64,000 nt of DNA, from contig NC_045147.1 in assembly GCF_008831285.2 (NCBI RefSeq), positions 17,772,854-17,836,853 on the forward strand, given 5' to 3'. Position numbers and translations under genes: made by a program. Every line of letters begins with the position of its first letter. Positions within the stretch are counted from its first letter, which is position 1. The notes beneath the pieces are model-generated. The model did not search any database, had not been told where the DNA came from, and saw nothing but the letters and a program-made list of their open reading frames with translations. The stretch is from Nymphaea colorata. Lineage: Eukaryota; Streptophyta; Magnoliopsida; Nymphaeales; Nymphaeaceae. Shown in pieces: positions 33,108-46,190 of the stretch.

Positions 33108-36100
33108 ATTATCGTCAAATGAGTACACAGCCTAAACTCCTTTATCTTTGCGCCAGTGTTATTGTGACTAGCTCTGCGAGAAAACTTTCTAAACTTTTAG
33201 TTGCATGTCTTTTTTCCATTGACTATTTATGTTATTATAAACTTATGAAGTTACTGTTTTTTCCCCTAAAAAGTAATTTTTTTGTGTACTTCAATATTCT
33301 ATAATCTATTAACTATTTTTTTCTCATGATAGAAACATGTAATTTCTTTCATGCTAGAATTCTTTTGCGGTATAATGAAAGTGTTAACCATATTGTCTGA
33401 CCAATACCTATTGCTAGCTCTCTATCTTATAACATGCGTCATTTTGGTATAAGTGGTAAACGTCATTGTGTTTTTTTTTCTAACTTCTATAATTCTATTA
33501 CACAGATTCTACTATTCTAACTCCAAGATTTGAAGTTAATGTATCTGGTATTGTTGTTTGATTTTTCTGATTAATGAAATTCTCCATCTGAGCTTATGCA
33601 TATCTCTGATTATCTTTGGTAGGTGTGCTGCATTTAGTTATGTTCGTTGCTGCATAATGGCTTCATTCAACAACCCTTTCTTTTTATTCTACCAGTAGTA
33701 CCACATACCTTTGTTTAAAGAAGCCTCAAGATAAAGTACAATAATGTCTTCTAATTCCACCAGCTGCACAGGCTCCCAGGGCAATCTTTCCATTATATTT
33801 TATGCATCAGTTCAGCTTGCTGCCGATCTTGCCCCTAACTTTTCACTGTCTCTTTTCTGTCATTCCAAGTGTGATGGCATTAACATTATTTTTAAATCTT
33901 TTTAAAACTATCATACTGGAAAATTGTGTCAATACTTCATTTAGTCTGTGACAAAAAAGAAAAGAAACTGAATATTAGATATATTGATTTGTACCCATGT
34001 GTGCACCATGTACTTTTGACTTTCTGAAACCGCAAGCTGATTTTAGCATTTGCGGATTTTCTGAGACCTTAAATTCATGGTCTGTGGCTCTTATTATGCT
34101 TTCTCCTTTCCCAAAGTCCTTCACATCTGACCTGCTATGTTGGGGCCTCCCAGTCGTTCAGAATTTCAGAGTGTCAGGGTTTATGCACTTCATCTTCATA
34201 TGAGTCGAGAAGTTTTTTATTTTTTGAATGGAGGCAATTATCTGCTACAAGATTTTTATGAGAGATGATTGTTATATTTTAGAAAGTTAAGAAACATCAA
34301 TATGGAGTGAAGAAAACTCTACTAGGAGAAAGCAAGATCTCTTTGACTATTTGTTCTCAACATTCTGGTAAGATGTGGCTTTATGATGACATGTGTCATT
34401 ATGAGTAACATAACCACAGTCAGCACATGCTGATGCTACCGTTTTGGAAGTTAAAACAACTTAATTATTCATCAGCATGATGTATTATTAACTTAAGTTG
34501 TCCTAGCAATCTAGTTCCAGTATGGCACAAGATCTAGTATGATGACATATGTCACATGCTTTTTGGGCATGAAGCAGATTCCAAAAAGCTTACGCAGACA
34601 CAAAAACACAACCAGCGAGGGATAGTCTGTGAAATATGTGTGGTGATTATATGTCATTTGATCAAACTTCAAAGTGATTGATGGTTCTCAAGGTCCCATG
34701 TGCAAAACCATTTTTTGGTAAAGATAGTCGACAACTAGGATTCTGACTTTTAAAGTAGCATTTTGTGTGACACCTAACTATTAATCAATAATAATTCATA
34801 ATTGTTACATAATCTCATATTTTCTTAATGCACATAATATTAGGGTATACACATGCATCATAGTCATAAATGATAAATATGTACACTACTTTCAAAATAT
34901 GACAAGGGCAGTCCCATATGCAAGTGAAAGAATGGAAACATCGCTCTATTTTTTGTGAATTTTTGTCAAAAAGTAATTTTTAAATTTTTTACGTTTTAAT
35001 TTATTTTAACATTTTCAGTATTAATTTTAGTTTTTATCGATGTTTCTGTAGGAAATTAGTGGAAATTTTATATTGTCTCTACCATCCTTGAAATATTATT
35101 TTATTTTTTTAATTGCATGATCTTCTTGAGAAAAATAAATTTCTCAGTTGATACCCGATAAAAACCTCGTGGATAGAAAACTGAAAGCTGTATTTGTAAT
35201 TGTTGACCATGATATATAACTTGACTTTTCCCCAAGCAAAATAAACTTCTGATTAATACCCAAGGAATGCTTTGCAGAGAGAGAGACTGAAGAACAATAT
35301 TTATGACACGATATATATTATTTGTGGGTTTGGTCAACCAATTCAAGGATGAGCCCAGACAACCTAAATTTGTAGGTTTGGGGAGAAGACTGCTGATATC
35401 CTTTGCATATGTTGGATGTTATTACTCTGCAATTTGGAATCAATCTAACAATTTAAAACCCTCATATAAGTCATTCATGCATTGTGTTTTGACAATTTTT
35501 TTTTCCTGGACCCCTAGTTTGTGGGTTGTTGGAGCTCATTTCTGGAATCTGATCAGAAAAAGTCTGCCCACCTTAGAAACCATCAACCCAGTTGATCAGA
35601 CCGATCATAATCTCCATATTTACTTCTTATGTGCATATGTATATATATGTAAATACATACGTATGTATGGATTATGTTTCCAACTTTATCAATCCCCCAC
35701 CAGCTGTTTGCCTGCTCGTCCATTTCTCGGGAAGCTTTTCGAACTGTATAGATGGATGCACAATGTCCAAATCTATCTGCATAAAGAAAACATAGAAAAC
35801 CTGTTAACCATCATTTGTCAACTACTGCGTTGCAAAATGCGTCCATTTAATTGCTGTCAATTTTATCTTTGGAGGCAACCATCTAGGGTACTCTTCTTTT
35901 CTTCTGCTAAGTATAGATAAATGTAGCCTGTTGAGCTGTTTATACTTTATCTTTATCCCTTGGAAACGGTTGATGGCTGAAGGCTGATACAGTTTGCTGT
36001 GGTACTTCATGTGATTGGTCAATCTCTCTCAAGTCATGGCAGAAAATGGTCACTACTCTGTCGGCCAAGATTAGCCATTCTGGTGCTAATGGTTACTTCT

Positions 36101-39100
36101 CTTCCTGTCTTTGTGTGTGAATGACTTGGTGAACGAGTTGTAGACTGGAACTTCTTTCTCATTGATCATTAGTCTCTGATTGGGAGCTATATAGGAGATA
36201 GAAATGGCGATGGAACTGAAAAGATGACAGTGAATTAGTAAGGGGGGAGACCAGGGGCTGTACCAGGCTACCAGCACTTGTCTCCTGTTCCATCTCTGAT
36301 ACATCCACTTCCTGATTCTTTCATCTCTGTTCCTATATCTAACTCCAATGAACCTAAAATTGATGATACTTACAAAGATTGGGTTTGTTGTAAGACTATC
36401 TTTTGAAGTTGTTAGAGAATCTTTTGAGCCTGTTTCTTCTCGTGCACTAATTCACACATGTTGCTTTGCTTTCTTAACCAGGAGACACGCACACTTGTTG
36501 GTCTGCACTGTTATGTAAAGGCTGTCAGCTGCATGAGATTGTTCCAACTGCTGCGAGTCATGCTTGATCAGTTGATGCGTGTTCATGGTTGTGTGAGATC
36601 AAGATTTGTATTCTGTTCGGGTGGTATGACCGGAAACAGGCCGTCTCAGAGGTTTCTCATTCCATTGTGTAGGGGTTAATGTAAATGTGACCTTAAAAAA
36701 TGGTTAATGTACAAAATTTCTCCCATTTGCATGCAATTGTAATTGGGTCTCAAAGTTTACTTGTGCATGTTTTACAATGTGGTTCAGTTCTAAATTTGCT
36801 TATAAATATTCGTGGTCATGATTGATGTAGGAACCATGAGATTCTGAATTTTGCTGCCTTGAGCGGCTCAAGTGTTTTCCTTCACGATCATATCCGGTGC
36901 AACGCTGCTGGGGATAGGGTCCCTTCCCTTCGCTGTCATATCACTGTCGCTTGATCTGACAAGGGATCTGTTCTTTTCGTTCTGGAAGTACATAGAATCA
37001 CCTTTGAAGGTACAATCTAAGTTCCTTTGCAGGGGATATCAATTTGACGTCAAATATAACCATGTGGTCCGCATGAAATCCCGATTTAATACGACTCATA
37101 CTTGGCTTGAGCATTCTCCCCCTTGTAGGTTTTCTAGAAGAAGCTGTTTTTCATGTCAAACGCCAGCCATAGTGACCTTGTTGAGACCCTGTTGGGGGAT
37201 TTTCTCCCCCCGTAGCCGTTTTCTTGGGTAATATTTGGCGAATGGTCGATTGTCTCTTCTTTTAGCTATGTCCCCTTGTTTCTTTCTTAATTTTTTTTTC
37301 TTCAAAAAAGTCAAATACAAACTAAGGGCACTTTAAATTGAAGTTGAATCTCCTTCTAAAGTTTTTCTAAGGGAAACGTAGCTCAAAACCTTCTTGGGAA
37401 CGGTAGTGAAATTCTTGAAGTTCTGTTCACTGGAAAGTCTTTTAGTTCTCCACGATCTCATGTTGCATGCATTTGGGTTGAGCTTATGGAATGAGTGCAG
37501 ACCATATTATGTGTATCTGAATTGCTGTGAAAATCGACCTGAATTAAGTTGCATTGGCTAATTCAGATTAATTCGGCAGCGGCTCGATTGTAGTTAATGT
37601 CACAAGTCAAGTTGCGCGGGTGGCCAATGCACCTTGAGTTGGCAACTCTTGTTGTCTTCTTATCCTTTTTCCTGATGAAAGTTCAACCCCCTGCGGGGTT
37701 TTTTTGTTTTTTGTTATATATACATATTTCCGGATGAGTTTTTGGAAGTTCTTCCCCTTTTCTGACTTTTACGTCTTCCTAATCTTTTTACTTGAGGACA
37801 TAATGCCAAGAAAACCAATTTGCATAACCTTTTTGCCTACCTATTTGATTCAAAAACTGATTTTGATAAAATCGGCCAGCTATAATCTCAATGCTCTCCT
37901 TACTACTTTGATCTTTTCAGGCCTTCCCTCCATCTGAATAATTAGACCTGCTTGTACTTTACCCCCCAGTGACCCGGGCTTGAAGTCAACACATGCCTGG
38001 TTTACATTTGGACTTCGAGGTTCTGATTTTAAATGGCTAGGTGGACAGTAAGGACGTGAATGGTTTGGTTTTCTTAGATAACTTTATTGGAATAATGCTC
38101 TCTCGAAAATGATTGTGCCTTCTCGCCCATTAATCAAATGGTAAACCTGGTGCTAAATCGTTAAGGTAGCAGCATAATTTTTTTTTTTGCTTTTTGCTTT
38201 TTCTTTTTATTTTTGTTTGTTTGTTTTTTTTTTTTTGGTGAGCAGGAGAGAATCACACCACCTTAGCGAAAAGATCAAGCCCCCCTCTTTTATTCCCTTC
38301 CCTTTGAGATCCAAAATTGTTTTAGGAAGCGAGTGGTTTTGCAGTATACCTTTCAACTCAGTGTCATACATGCTACTATTTGCAGTTAAAAGACAGTTCA
38401 AAAAACTAACACCCACAAAATTTGAACTGAAGATGCGTAAAAAACTGATAGCTCCTCCCCTTTCTTAAGAGTATAGTGGGAGGAGCAATGTTCGTGTTAT
38501 TTGAACCATCAGTCTATTACTGCCCCTCCCATCTGCTCTTCCCAGATCAAACCCTTTGGATGTGTACTTTCTAAAAATTAATAAATTTCGTCGTCTATTT
38601 TGTATTTGTCTTCTCTTGAGTTCGATTTCTATTTATTCATTTTAATCTTTACGTGGATAAGAAAAACTGTATGTCAATCTTGATTTTATGGGTTTAGCAG
38701 TGAATCAAGGACAAACCCAGCACTTCCACCGCACCGAGATGAGACATTTGTAAAATCTCCAATCAAGGCCATCCCGGACCAACCAAACTCCTCTCAAACC
38801 CGTGAAAGATGACCACAACGATCTCTCTCTGCTTACATTGAACCCTGACCTGAGTTCCACTTACTAATCCTTATTTTTACAATATAAAGTTTTTGAAGTT
38901 TTCATTTTTTGGACGACCTTCTGCCTATAATGTTGAAAAAAAACAAACAATTTGTATGATTTTCCTACTGAAGGCCATATTTTTCATAAAAACTATCAAC
39001 TAAGGGCAGAAAGTGAATTTCTGTTGACTTGAAAAATAGGAAACTGCAACAATCTGTTCTTCAATCTTAACCTCTACTACTGATTACAATTTTGTCATTC

Positions 39101-40708
39101 TATCCTCATGCTGACCAGCATCTCCATGTCAAAAAACTGCAAAGTTACAAAATAATAATCAATTATACATATAAAAATTGAATGGTGTCTCCGGCTTTTC
39201 AGAGTCATCTAACTATCTACCGTCCAATCCAACATGATAGTTTGTTAAGAGAAAAACAAAAAGAAAAAGGTGATAAACATTTTTCACATCTAATATTACT
39301 TCAATTTTTTTTTATCTCTTAACCATCCATCTACTTTAGATGGATGGCAACCGTTGATAAAAACTCCCGTGGTCCAATTGTTATGTACGTTTTGGATCAA
39401 GACGTCTTCGGTCTTTTTGCCACCATTTCATCATCCTCAGGTTGTTCCACATCGTCGTGATTTAGTCCAGATTGTGTTGGACTAAAGGCTGGATGGCGTT
39501 GCGCAAATTTGTTGAAGAAGAACAATGTTGTTCCGATTTTCCCAGAACCACTTGTGTAATGAAGTTTTCTGGTAAAAGATCAAGTGGCTGCCAGACAATC
39601 TATAAAACAAAAGTATAATATTAATATATATTTTTGTGACTAAAAAAGTATACATTTTTTCAATACTTGCGTTTCTTTAAAAATACGCATGTACTGTTCA
39701 ACGCTTTTCTTTTCTTTTGTGTTGTGATAGCGTTGTGCTAAGGAGTGCATCCATTCAATATGTAGTGAAAACTCTATCGACAAAAGAAAAGTTAAAAAGC
39801 GCAACCATGAAACATGTTATTGCAGTCTTTCAATAATGTCTATTTATTACCAGACATAACTATAAATTGAAACCATGCTTACTGTTAATGTAAATGAAAC
39901 CGACGAAAATGACCGTGCTCCTCTCTTGCAACTTTTTGCTGCCCAATGAAAAAGGACAAGCAAAGCAGACCCCATGCATGCTGACCAACTTCATCAATGT
40001 TACTTTAAAAAAAAAAAATTGAAAGAAAACTAACAAAACTACAAATAAAGGATCATGAGTTAGGCAGAACTAAAACAAGCGAACAAGAAATAAAAACATG
40101 ACAGTTATTTAGCAAACGCTAGATAGTGGAACTGCTATAGTATAAAAGCAAAGGCCATCAATTAATAGGTATTCAATACACCTGCATAAATTTGTCTCCA
40201 TAAGCATTCTTGGTTACAGAGATAAGCCACTCTGTCACATAGGCCTCAATCATAGGAGAGAATGGAAGAAGTAATGGCGGATGAAGTGATGATGAAATTG
40301 CAGCCATGTAGTTGCCCATGGCAGAAAATTTCATTTGTGACGATCCCTGCTACACAATATTGTACGTGGTACTTCTTCACTCTCAAACGTCCAGTTCCTA
40401 GTAATCAGTTGGCCTTTGATGCTAAATTTAGCGGTGCTTTGATTTGGACTAGTTTCCTGATTTTGGGGAAGAACAGCAAGCTAGAAGGCAATGAAACCTC
40501 AATGTGAATTTAGATCTTGATCCAAAGGATCAAATGAATGATGATGCTCTTATGTTGCTTGATTGTTTCTGTTCTAGTCACGGATAGATTCAAAACATGT
40601 TGCAATCAGAAGTATGCAGCATACCAACTTTTCGTCGACTTTGCATGGTGGATCTGTTGGCTGTTGCATATACTCTTAGCAACGTCAGTTGTAAAAAAAA
40701 TTGAAATC

Positions 40709-40732
40709 CCTCTCTCTCTCTCTCTCTCTCTT
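40709..40732. repeat. (CT)n microsatellite
   Basis: A pure CT run of about 12 units. Confidence 0.95.
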
Positions 40733-40878
40733 AGAAATTATTCATCCTACTTTTGTTCTTAGTTTCAAATAGACGAACTTTTGTTGGCGATTATGACTCT
40801 TGTGATCCTCAAATTCCTTGTGCTTGTATCGCTGATTCTGACGCTATATGCTTCACGTTCACTGAGAGGAGAAAGTAG

Positions 40879-41312
40879 CTAGTGCTGTCAATGGTCTGGA
40901 TTCTAATCAGATATACTTTTCCCATTACTGCTTGTTCATGTTTATATATCCAGATTCAAATGTGAATGAAGAAAAAACTGTTCTATAGATGAATCCCAAT
41001 TCAAAGTCACAAATCTGAATCCAAACCTAATTCGTTTTTTAGATACTTAACATCTCTGAACCTGAATCCAAAAGATACTACTTTCAAAATGTATGGACAT
41101 GGCTATCGATATTTATTTAAAATTGTATCCAATCTGAATCTTTATCCGATTAGATATTTACTTAAAATCCGAATCGGATCAGATGTCATTTCTTATCATT
41201 TCTTAAATCTGAATCTGATTCAATCCTTAATAGAATGCCAACTTTTTTTTTTATATTCAATTGACTGGTTCTGTTGGATATCAGATTGAATCAAATATAT
41301 AGACATCCCTAG
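40879..41312. mobile_element. Diverged relative of the element at 42.3 kb
   Basis: The right end reads AGACATCCCTA, and the left end (AGTGCTGTCAATGG) is a diverged match to its complement. The interior has many AATCTGAATCC-type words like those of the element at 42271-42637. The ends are weaker than in that copy, so the limits are approximate. Confidence 0.42.
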
Positions 41313-41806
41313 GAGGGAGTTGAAATTGAATCTAGGGCAGATATTAAAACTGGAAAAATATCATGAAGAGAGAAAATTCCACTAGCTTCCATGAAGAGCG
41401 GAGGCCGGCGTGGGCTAAGTATGGGCAATTTTCATGTAAACCTAAAAAAAAAATTATTTTGATATGGATATTTCTGAGTAATGTTTCTCATTTACATGTT
41501 GGTGCTCTTTAAAAATTTAAAATTTAATACCTAGCGTCCATTAGCCAGATTTTTTATGGTTCCGTGAAGTGAAGCAAATTACAAAAAGTGGTTTTTTCAA
41601 TGTCTGGACCTGTCCTTACGAACAATATGAATATGCACACAAAACCTAAGCAATGCTTGCTAAATCGTGATTAACCACCGGTTAAATAGGCCAAACAATC
41701 CAACCTCTGGATCAGGGTGGCGCCAAACTGAACCCAAATCCAAACAATATATGACACAACTAAATTTTTTTTATTTTTTCAATGTAATTTTTTTTTTCAA
41801 TTTGTT

Positions 41807-41832
41807 GGGGGGGGGTGGGGGGGGGGTGGGGC
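41807..41832 (+). repeat. G-rich run with G-quadruplex potential
   Basis: Three long G tracts (9, 10 and 4 bases) are separated by single T residues. Tracts of this length can supply the four GGG runs needed for an intramolecular quadruplex. Confidence 0.85.
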
Positions 41833-41839
41833 CGCCCGA

Positions 41840-42040
41840 AAATTTGGTATAGCAAGGTACAATTTTGGCTATCCTTTAGGTAACGTTTCAAATCCCACAG
41901 GCACCACTCTCCGCAAAACACCCACATAAGCGCCAAGGCGAGGATCCGAGATGCCGGGAGTATGACTAAGTCTCACAGCTCAGACATGGTTTCTAGCTTC
42001 CCCAAGTAAAAATACAAGGGAAACGTACTGGTCATCTGTT
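41840..42040 (+). mobile_element. Possible SINE-like segment
   Basis: A B-box-like GTTTCAAATCCC at about 41885 is followed by a GC-rich body similar in layout to the SINE-like segment in VPS9A intron 4 (both carry an ACTAAGTCT word downstream). The A-box is not convincing and no clear tail was found. Confidence 0.32.
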
Positions 42041-42270
42041 GTGTAGCTACCGGAGATTCTTGAAGAGAATTAGGTGAGTCAAGTCTGGTCAAGTTAACCG
42101 TCGTGGGGACCAACGCATAAGCTGCACCAAATTGTCACACTCACAAACAGTATTTGATTGCATCAAACGTGAACAAGTTCACTGAACTTATTGTGATCGC
42201 TTTGGTGCAGTACTATGACTTTCAGTTGAAAGGACATGGAGCCAAGTCATTAACAGCCACAAGGTAATAG

Positions 42271-42637
42271 TAGGGATGTCAACAGATCAAATTCATATCA
42301 TATATACCTTTAATCATATTCACCTTTTCGAATATTCACATATGCAAATTCAAATACAAATAAACAAGTCATATCCAAATCCGAATCTGAATCTGAACTT
42401 GATTTTTATATTCATACCCAAATCCGAATTTTAAACTGGATTTCATCAATTTTCAAAATGTAATAGCATTAGATATAGGATATTTGTCTGAAAATAAATC
42501 TGATTCTGAATCCGATTGTTTTCCTAAATCTGAATCCAATCCGATTTCTTAACGGGCATTAGATTTTTTCCCATATCCAATTTTTCATATCAGTTCGGTT
42601 AGATATTCAATTCAAATCAGATATATTGACATCCCTA
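42271..42637. mobile_element. MITE-like element with TAGGGATGTCAA terminal repeats (hAT-like)
   Basis: The element starts TAGGGATGTCAA (42271) and ends with its complement, TTGACATCCCTA (42637). The ends resemble those of hAT elements (Ac has one end reading TAGGGATGAAA). The 367-base interior is AT-rich, full of AAATCTGAATC words, and non-coding. A GGTAAT word occurs outside both ends, but a clean 8-base target duplication is not clear. Confidence 0.62.
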
Positions 42638-42694
42638 AGTATGAGGTAATCTTATAAAATTGAACCAAGCTTGATGGCCATTGTTCAATTTATG

Positions 42695-42821
42695 AGGCCC
42701 TTTTCTGTCATTATGACAATTTCCATTGTACATCTCTTCCTACATATGGAGAGATAAACATAACACTCCAGAAAGAGATGTAATGTACTATGGAAGTTGC
42801 CACAATGACAAAAAGGGGCCT
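42695..42821. mobile_element. Foldback element, about 127 bp
   Basis: The left arm (42695-42737) and right arm (42773-42821) are imperfect reverse complements over about 45 bases, with ends AGGCCC and GGGGCCT and inner words TACATCTCTT / AAGAGATGTA. It is non-coding and fits a small MITE. Confidence 0.68.
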
Positions 42822-43114
42822 AATAATTCTGGGAGATCTTTTTTTGTTCCTTGTTTTAATGGGCCAATTGGGGTTTTCTTAAGGCTGGGGCCCTAAGAAA
42901 GCATGACAACTATTTGACCTTTGTTTCCTAATTATTGGGAAGAGCTTAGAGTTGTCAGAGATCTGACTTCTAGGTTTAAAACTTTTCTTCTACAACAATG
43001 TAGAAGAAATAATTCAAACATGATTGCTCTGTAGAGTAGCAGTAAAACCCTTTTGAGTATGCAAAATTTGTTTTCATTTATTAGGTGATCAAATTCTATT
43101 GTCTTATGTTACGA

Positions 43115-43325
43115 AGAAGTTGTTTGGCAGCTGGAAAACTTGGTGAGTGTCTCTTGAACCTGTTCCAAAGGTTGGAGCATGTTCATAGAACAATAATATT
43201 GCACTAGAACTGCTGTTCTATGAACATGCTCCAATCTCTTGAATAGTTCTATGAACAAGCTCCAATTTATGGAACAAGTTCAAGAGATACTCATGAAGTG
43301 TCCCTTCTGCCAAACGACCTCAAAA
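43115..43325. mobile_element. Foldback MITE-like element with nested inverted repeats
   Basis: Outer ends match as inverted repeats (TTGTTTGGCAG near 43120 and CTGCCAAACGAC at 43306-43317). An inner 20-base perfect inverted pair lies at 43172-43191 and 43215-43234, and part of the arm is present a third time near 43247. Nearly the whole 210 bases can fold back. No coding capacity. Confidence 0.72.
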
Positions 43326-44141
43326 AGAATGAAATTAGCCAAGCCGTGAATTCGATAGATTGGCCGAGTTGTGAATATGCAAGTATGTATATGTGTCAAC
43401 TGGGTAGTTGGATCTGGCCCCGCGTTTTAATTTGAGAAGCTTTTGGATGGTGCCCAGCCAAACTCACTCTAACTTTATGTCATTATTTTTGTCCTCCTTC
43501 CTTCTCAACGGCCCGCATCCAACCAACGTCCTCAGTGATTTCTTTTATCTTATCACATATGTCGAGATATTCGAATATTTTTAGAGGACAAAAATATTTT
43601 CATTGTATTTGTTGAAACATGTTTGTGCATATACCTCATTTGGATGGGATATATAACTGAACATTTTCATAAAAATTGGATGTAGAAAAAAAAAATATCT
43701 AATTAAGAAATCAGATCAGATACACGCTTAAGAAATGACATTTGATTCGGCCTTAAATCAACAACTTAGATTATATCCTTATTGACATAAGGAAGCTAAA
43801 TTTACACATCAAGAGAAGGAGTAGATAGTTGCAACTTACTCATTTTTTATAACATCTCCATTGTTACAACAGTAAAGCCTTTGCTCGATGTTATAGCAGT
43901 TTCATCGTCGCTATCTTTTGTTAGCATAATCCTCCCCTTTTCTTTTCCTTAAGAATATCACGTTATTGTTTTGAGACCATATAAGAAAGATTTCACAAAC
44001 CCTCATTTTTTGCCCGTGGTGAAAAGCAGTGTTTGTTTACTCTATAAGTCCCATATCAAAGGGATTTCAAATCAGCTTGTATAACCTGAGATCTTAATAT
44101 ATCAAACACTAAATTAAACTCAACAATGCTTATTGCACTAG

Positions 44142-44315
44142 CGGCACGAGAAAATTTTTTCGGAGGCGTACTAATTCACATATTTTCATACATGAAGGGG
44201 CACTTATATATATAACAAAGTAAATATTAGAAGACCTTAATATAAAAATGAAGTAAAATTGAGGGGCTAGTGTAGGCAACTACACACACCAGTATATATG
44301 CGGCTCCGCCACTGG
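44142..44315 (+). mobile_element. Dispersed short element, copy A
   Basis: This segment aligns along its length with 46014-46190: both share ATAACAAAGTAAATATTA, a GGGGC/GGGAC-ACTTA block, GTAGGCAACT/GTGGGCAACT and the end GGCTCCGCCA. The GGCGGAGC-type start and GGCTCCGCC end are inverted, so short terminal repeats are likely. It is non-coding and its family is unknown. Confidence 0.62.
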
Positions 44316-44861
44316 TTTATTGTTGAGCTTTGAGTAACCTCGACTCGTCGTGCAGAAATACAGTTGGGTCTTTGCTGACGATTGAGTTCCTAGGTATGTT
44401 GTTGCCTCATAATATAATGGAGGGAAGAAACTGAATTTATGCAAGGACCGCTCATATGATAGCCTTCCATTATTGGTGTTGTCGAATGACATATGGTTAA
44501 AATTTAAAAATTTATTACTAAAAACCAATTACTAGATTGGTATTAGTCATACTTATAGATACTTATAGTGAGACAATGGCTTATAGCGGCTTTAACGAGG
44601 ATTTATAATCCGCAACTTTTTAAATTCTAAGCATCCAACAATTATCCGACATAAGAAGGATTTTATACCCTTCATAGGATGAAAAAATGAGTAAGATTTT
44701 AGAGGAGCAAACTGGGACTTAAAGGAATAATTGAAGGGAACAAAAAAAGAAAGAAAGAAAGGATCCCAAATGAACAAAATCGAGCTTGAAACACTCTTTT
44801 TTTTGGTTCTCCAAGAATGATGGACAAGGGGATTGATTGAGAAAGATCTCTTTCTTCTCCT

Positions 44862-44868
<7 letters not shown>

Positions 44869-44905
<37 letters not shown>
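44869..44905. repeat. (TA)n microsatellite
   Basis: A TA dinucleotide run of about 18 units. Confidence 0.97.
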
Positions 44906-44907
<2 letters not shown>

Positions 44908-46013
44908 TTGCCTTTAAGGCCAGTAGTTGGTGGTTGGTGGTGCAGTGCATATTAAATGTACTCCGTCATTGGTGGATAGCAATGATGCTCCCTGCTCCCA
45001 TGTGGGTGATGATCTTACCCTTATTTAGACGTGGCCATGCAACAGCCATGTCTCTCCCATCTGCTTACTTCAGCCCCATGACGTCATCACTCATTGCCGG
45101 ATATTTATAAATACTTGCTCACCTTTTTTTATGTTTTATTTATACGATTGAAATATTATAATAATTGTTCGTGTCTATAAAAGCAAGTACCACACACGTG
45201 CTTCTTCAACGAAAAGCGTTAAAATATTTATACACGGAAAAATAACTTTGCTTTAGTAAAAAAAAAAAAAGTAAGTTCTTTAAAGATGGAAATTTTGCTC
45301 ATCACATTTTTAAAGCCGATTTTTCAATGAATTTGCGTTTCTAGTGCCCATTTCTCTCTATCTTTCGGCTTATAATCCCACTGTAAAACAAGGATGAAAA
45401 TGTCGTAACAAATAAGTTATTTTGGTAACTTTATAAAAGGTTTAGATGATTTTTCTTACTCGCAATAAAAGTTGAGCTTTTCCTACAAATAAATATACTA
45501 AAGAGAGAGCATTGTTTGGTATGCGTTTATTTCTTACCTAACCGCTTCAAAATTTGAGAGAGATAAGCAAATGGGTGCGTGAAGCTTTTTGACTTTAATA
45601 ACTTGCTGCATGCAAATTTGATGGGTCACATCAAACAGGTGGCTGAATCAAGAGCGCAATTTTAACAATTTTCAAATTAAATTCAAAATATTTGAAAGTG
45701 TGGCCGATTTACGAACACATTTTGTTTATTATACATAATTTATTTTACCGATTATTGTTTTAAGTAGTTTAAAATTAAATTTTTATGGACGGAACGGATT
45801 GATCCGATATTATTTCAGACAAGTTTTTTCAAATTATTTAAACTTCAATGTCTCACTGCTGTCACAAACATTTTATCCATAAGTTGCTTTCATCGTATAG
45901 GTTCTATTTTTTTATTGTGGTAGGAGACAAACTGGTGCCAGCATAGTTAATTGGATTTTTGTAGGCGTCACGCATGTGTACGACCGTCTATGCCTTATAC
46001 CATAGGGTATCTT

Positions 46014-46190
46014 GTGGCGGAGCTAAAATTTTTTTTAGAGAGACATTGATTCATGGATTTTTATATTTGAAGGGACACTTACTTGTATAACAAAGTAAAT
46101 ATTAAACAATATTAATGTAAAAATAAAAGAAAATTGAGAACCTGGTGTGGGCAACTGCTCACATCAACCTATATGTGGCTCCGCCATTGG
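46014..46190 (+). mobile_element. Dispersed short element, copy B
   Basis: Same family and orientation as 44142-44315. This copy keeps better ends: GTGGCGGAGCTAAAAT at the left and GTGGCTCCGCCATTGG at the right, inverted to each other over about nine bases. Further diverged relatives seem to lie near 4275-4410, 30120-30240, 41405-41570 and 46640-46800. Confidence 0.65.

Noticed and set aside
35303-35920. Plus-strand 205-codon open frame
   Set aside because: No domain, an AT-rich peptide full of aromatic residues, and no supporting splice context.
39323-39347. Perfect 11-bp-stem hairpin as a miRNA or terminator
   Set aside because: The stem is too short for a plant miRNA precursor, and no transcript end is known nearby.
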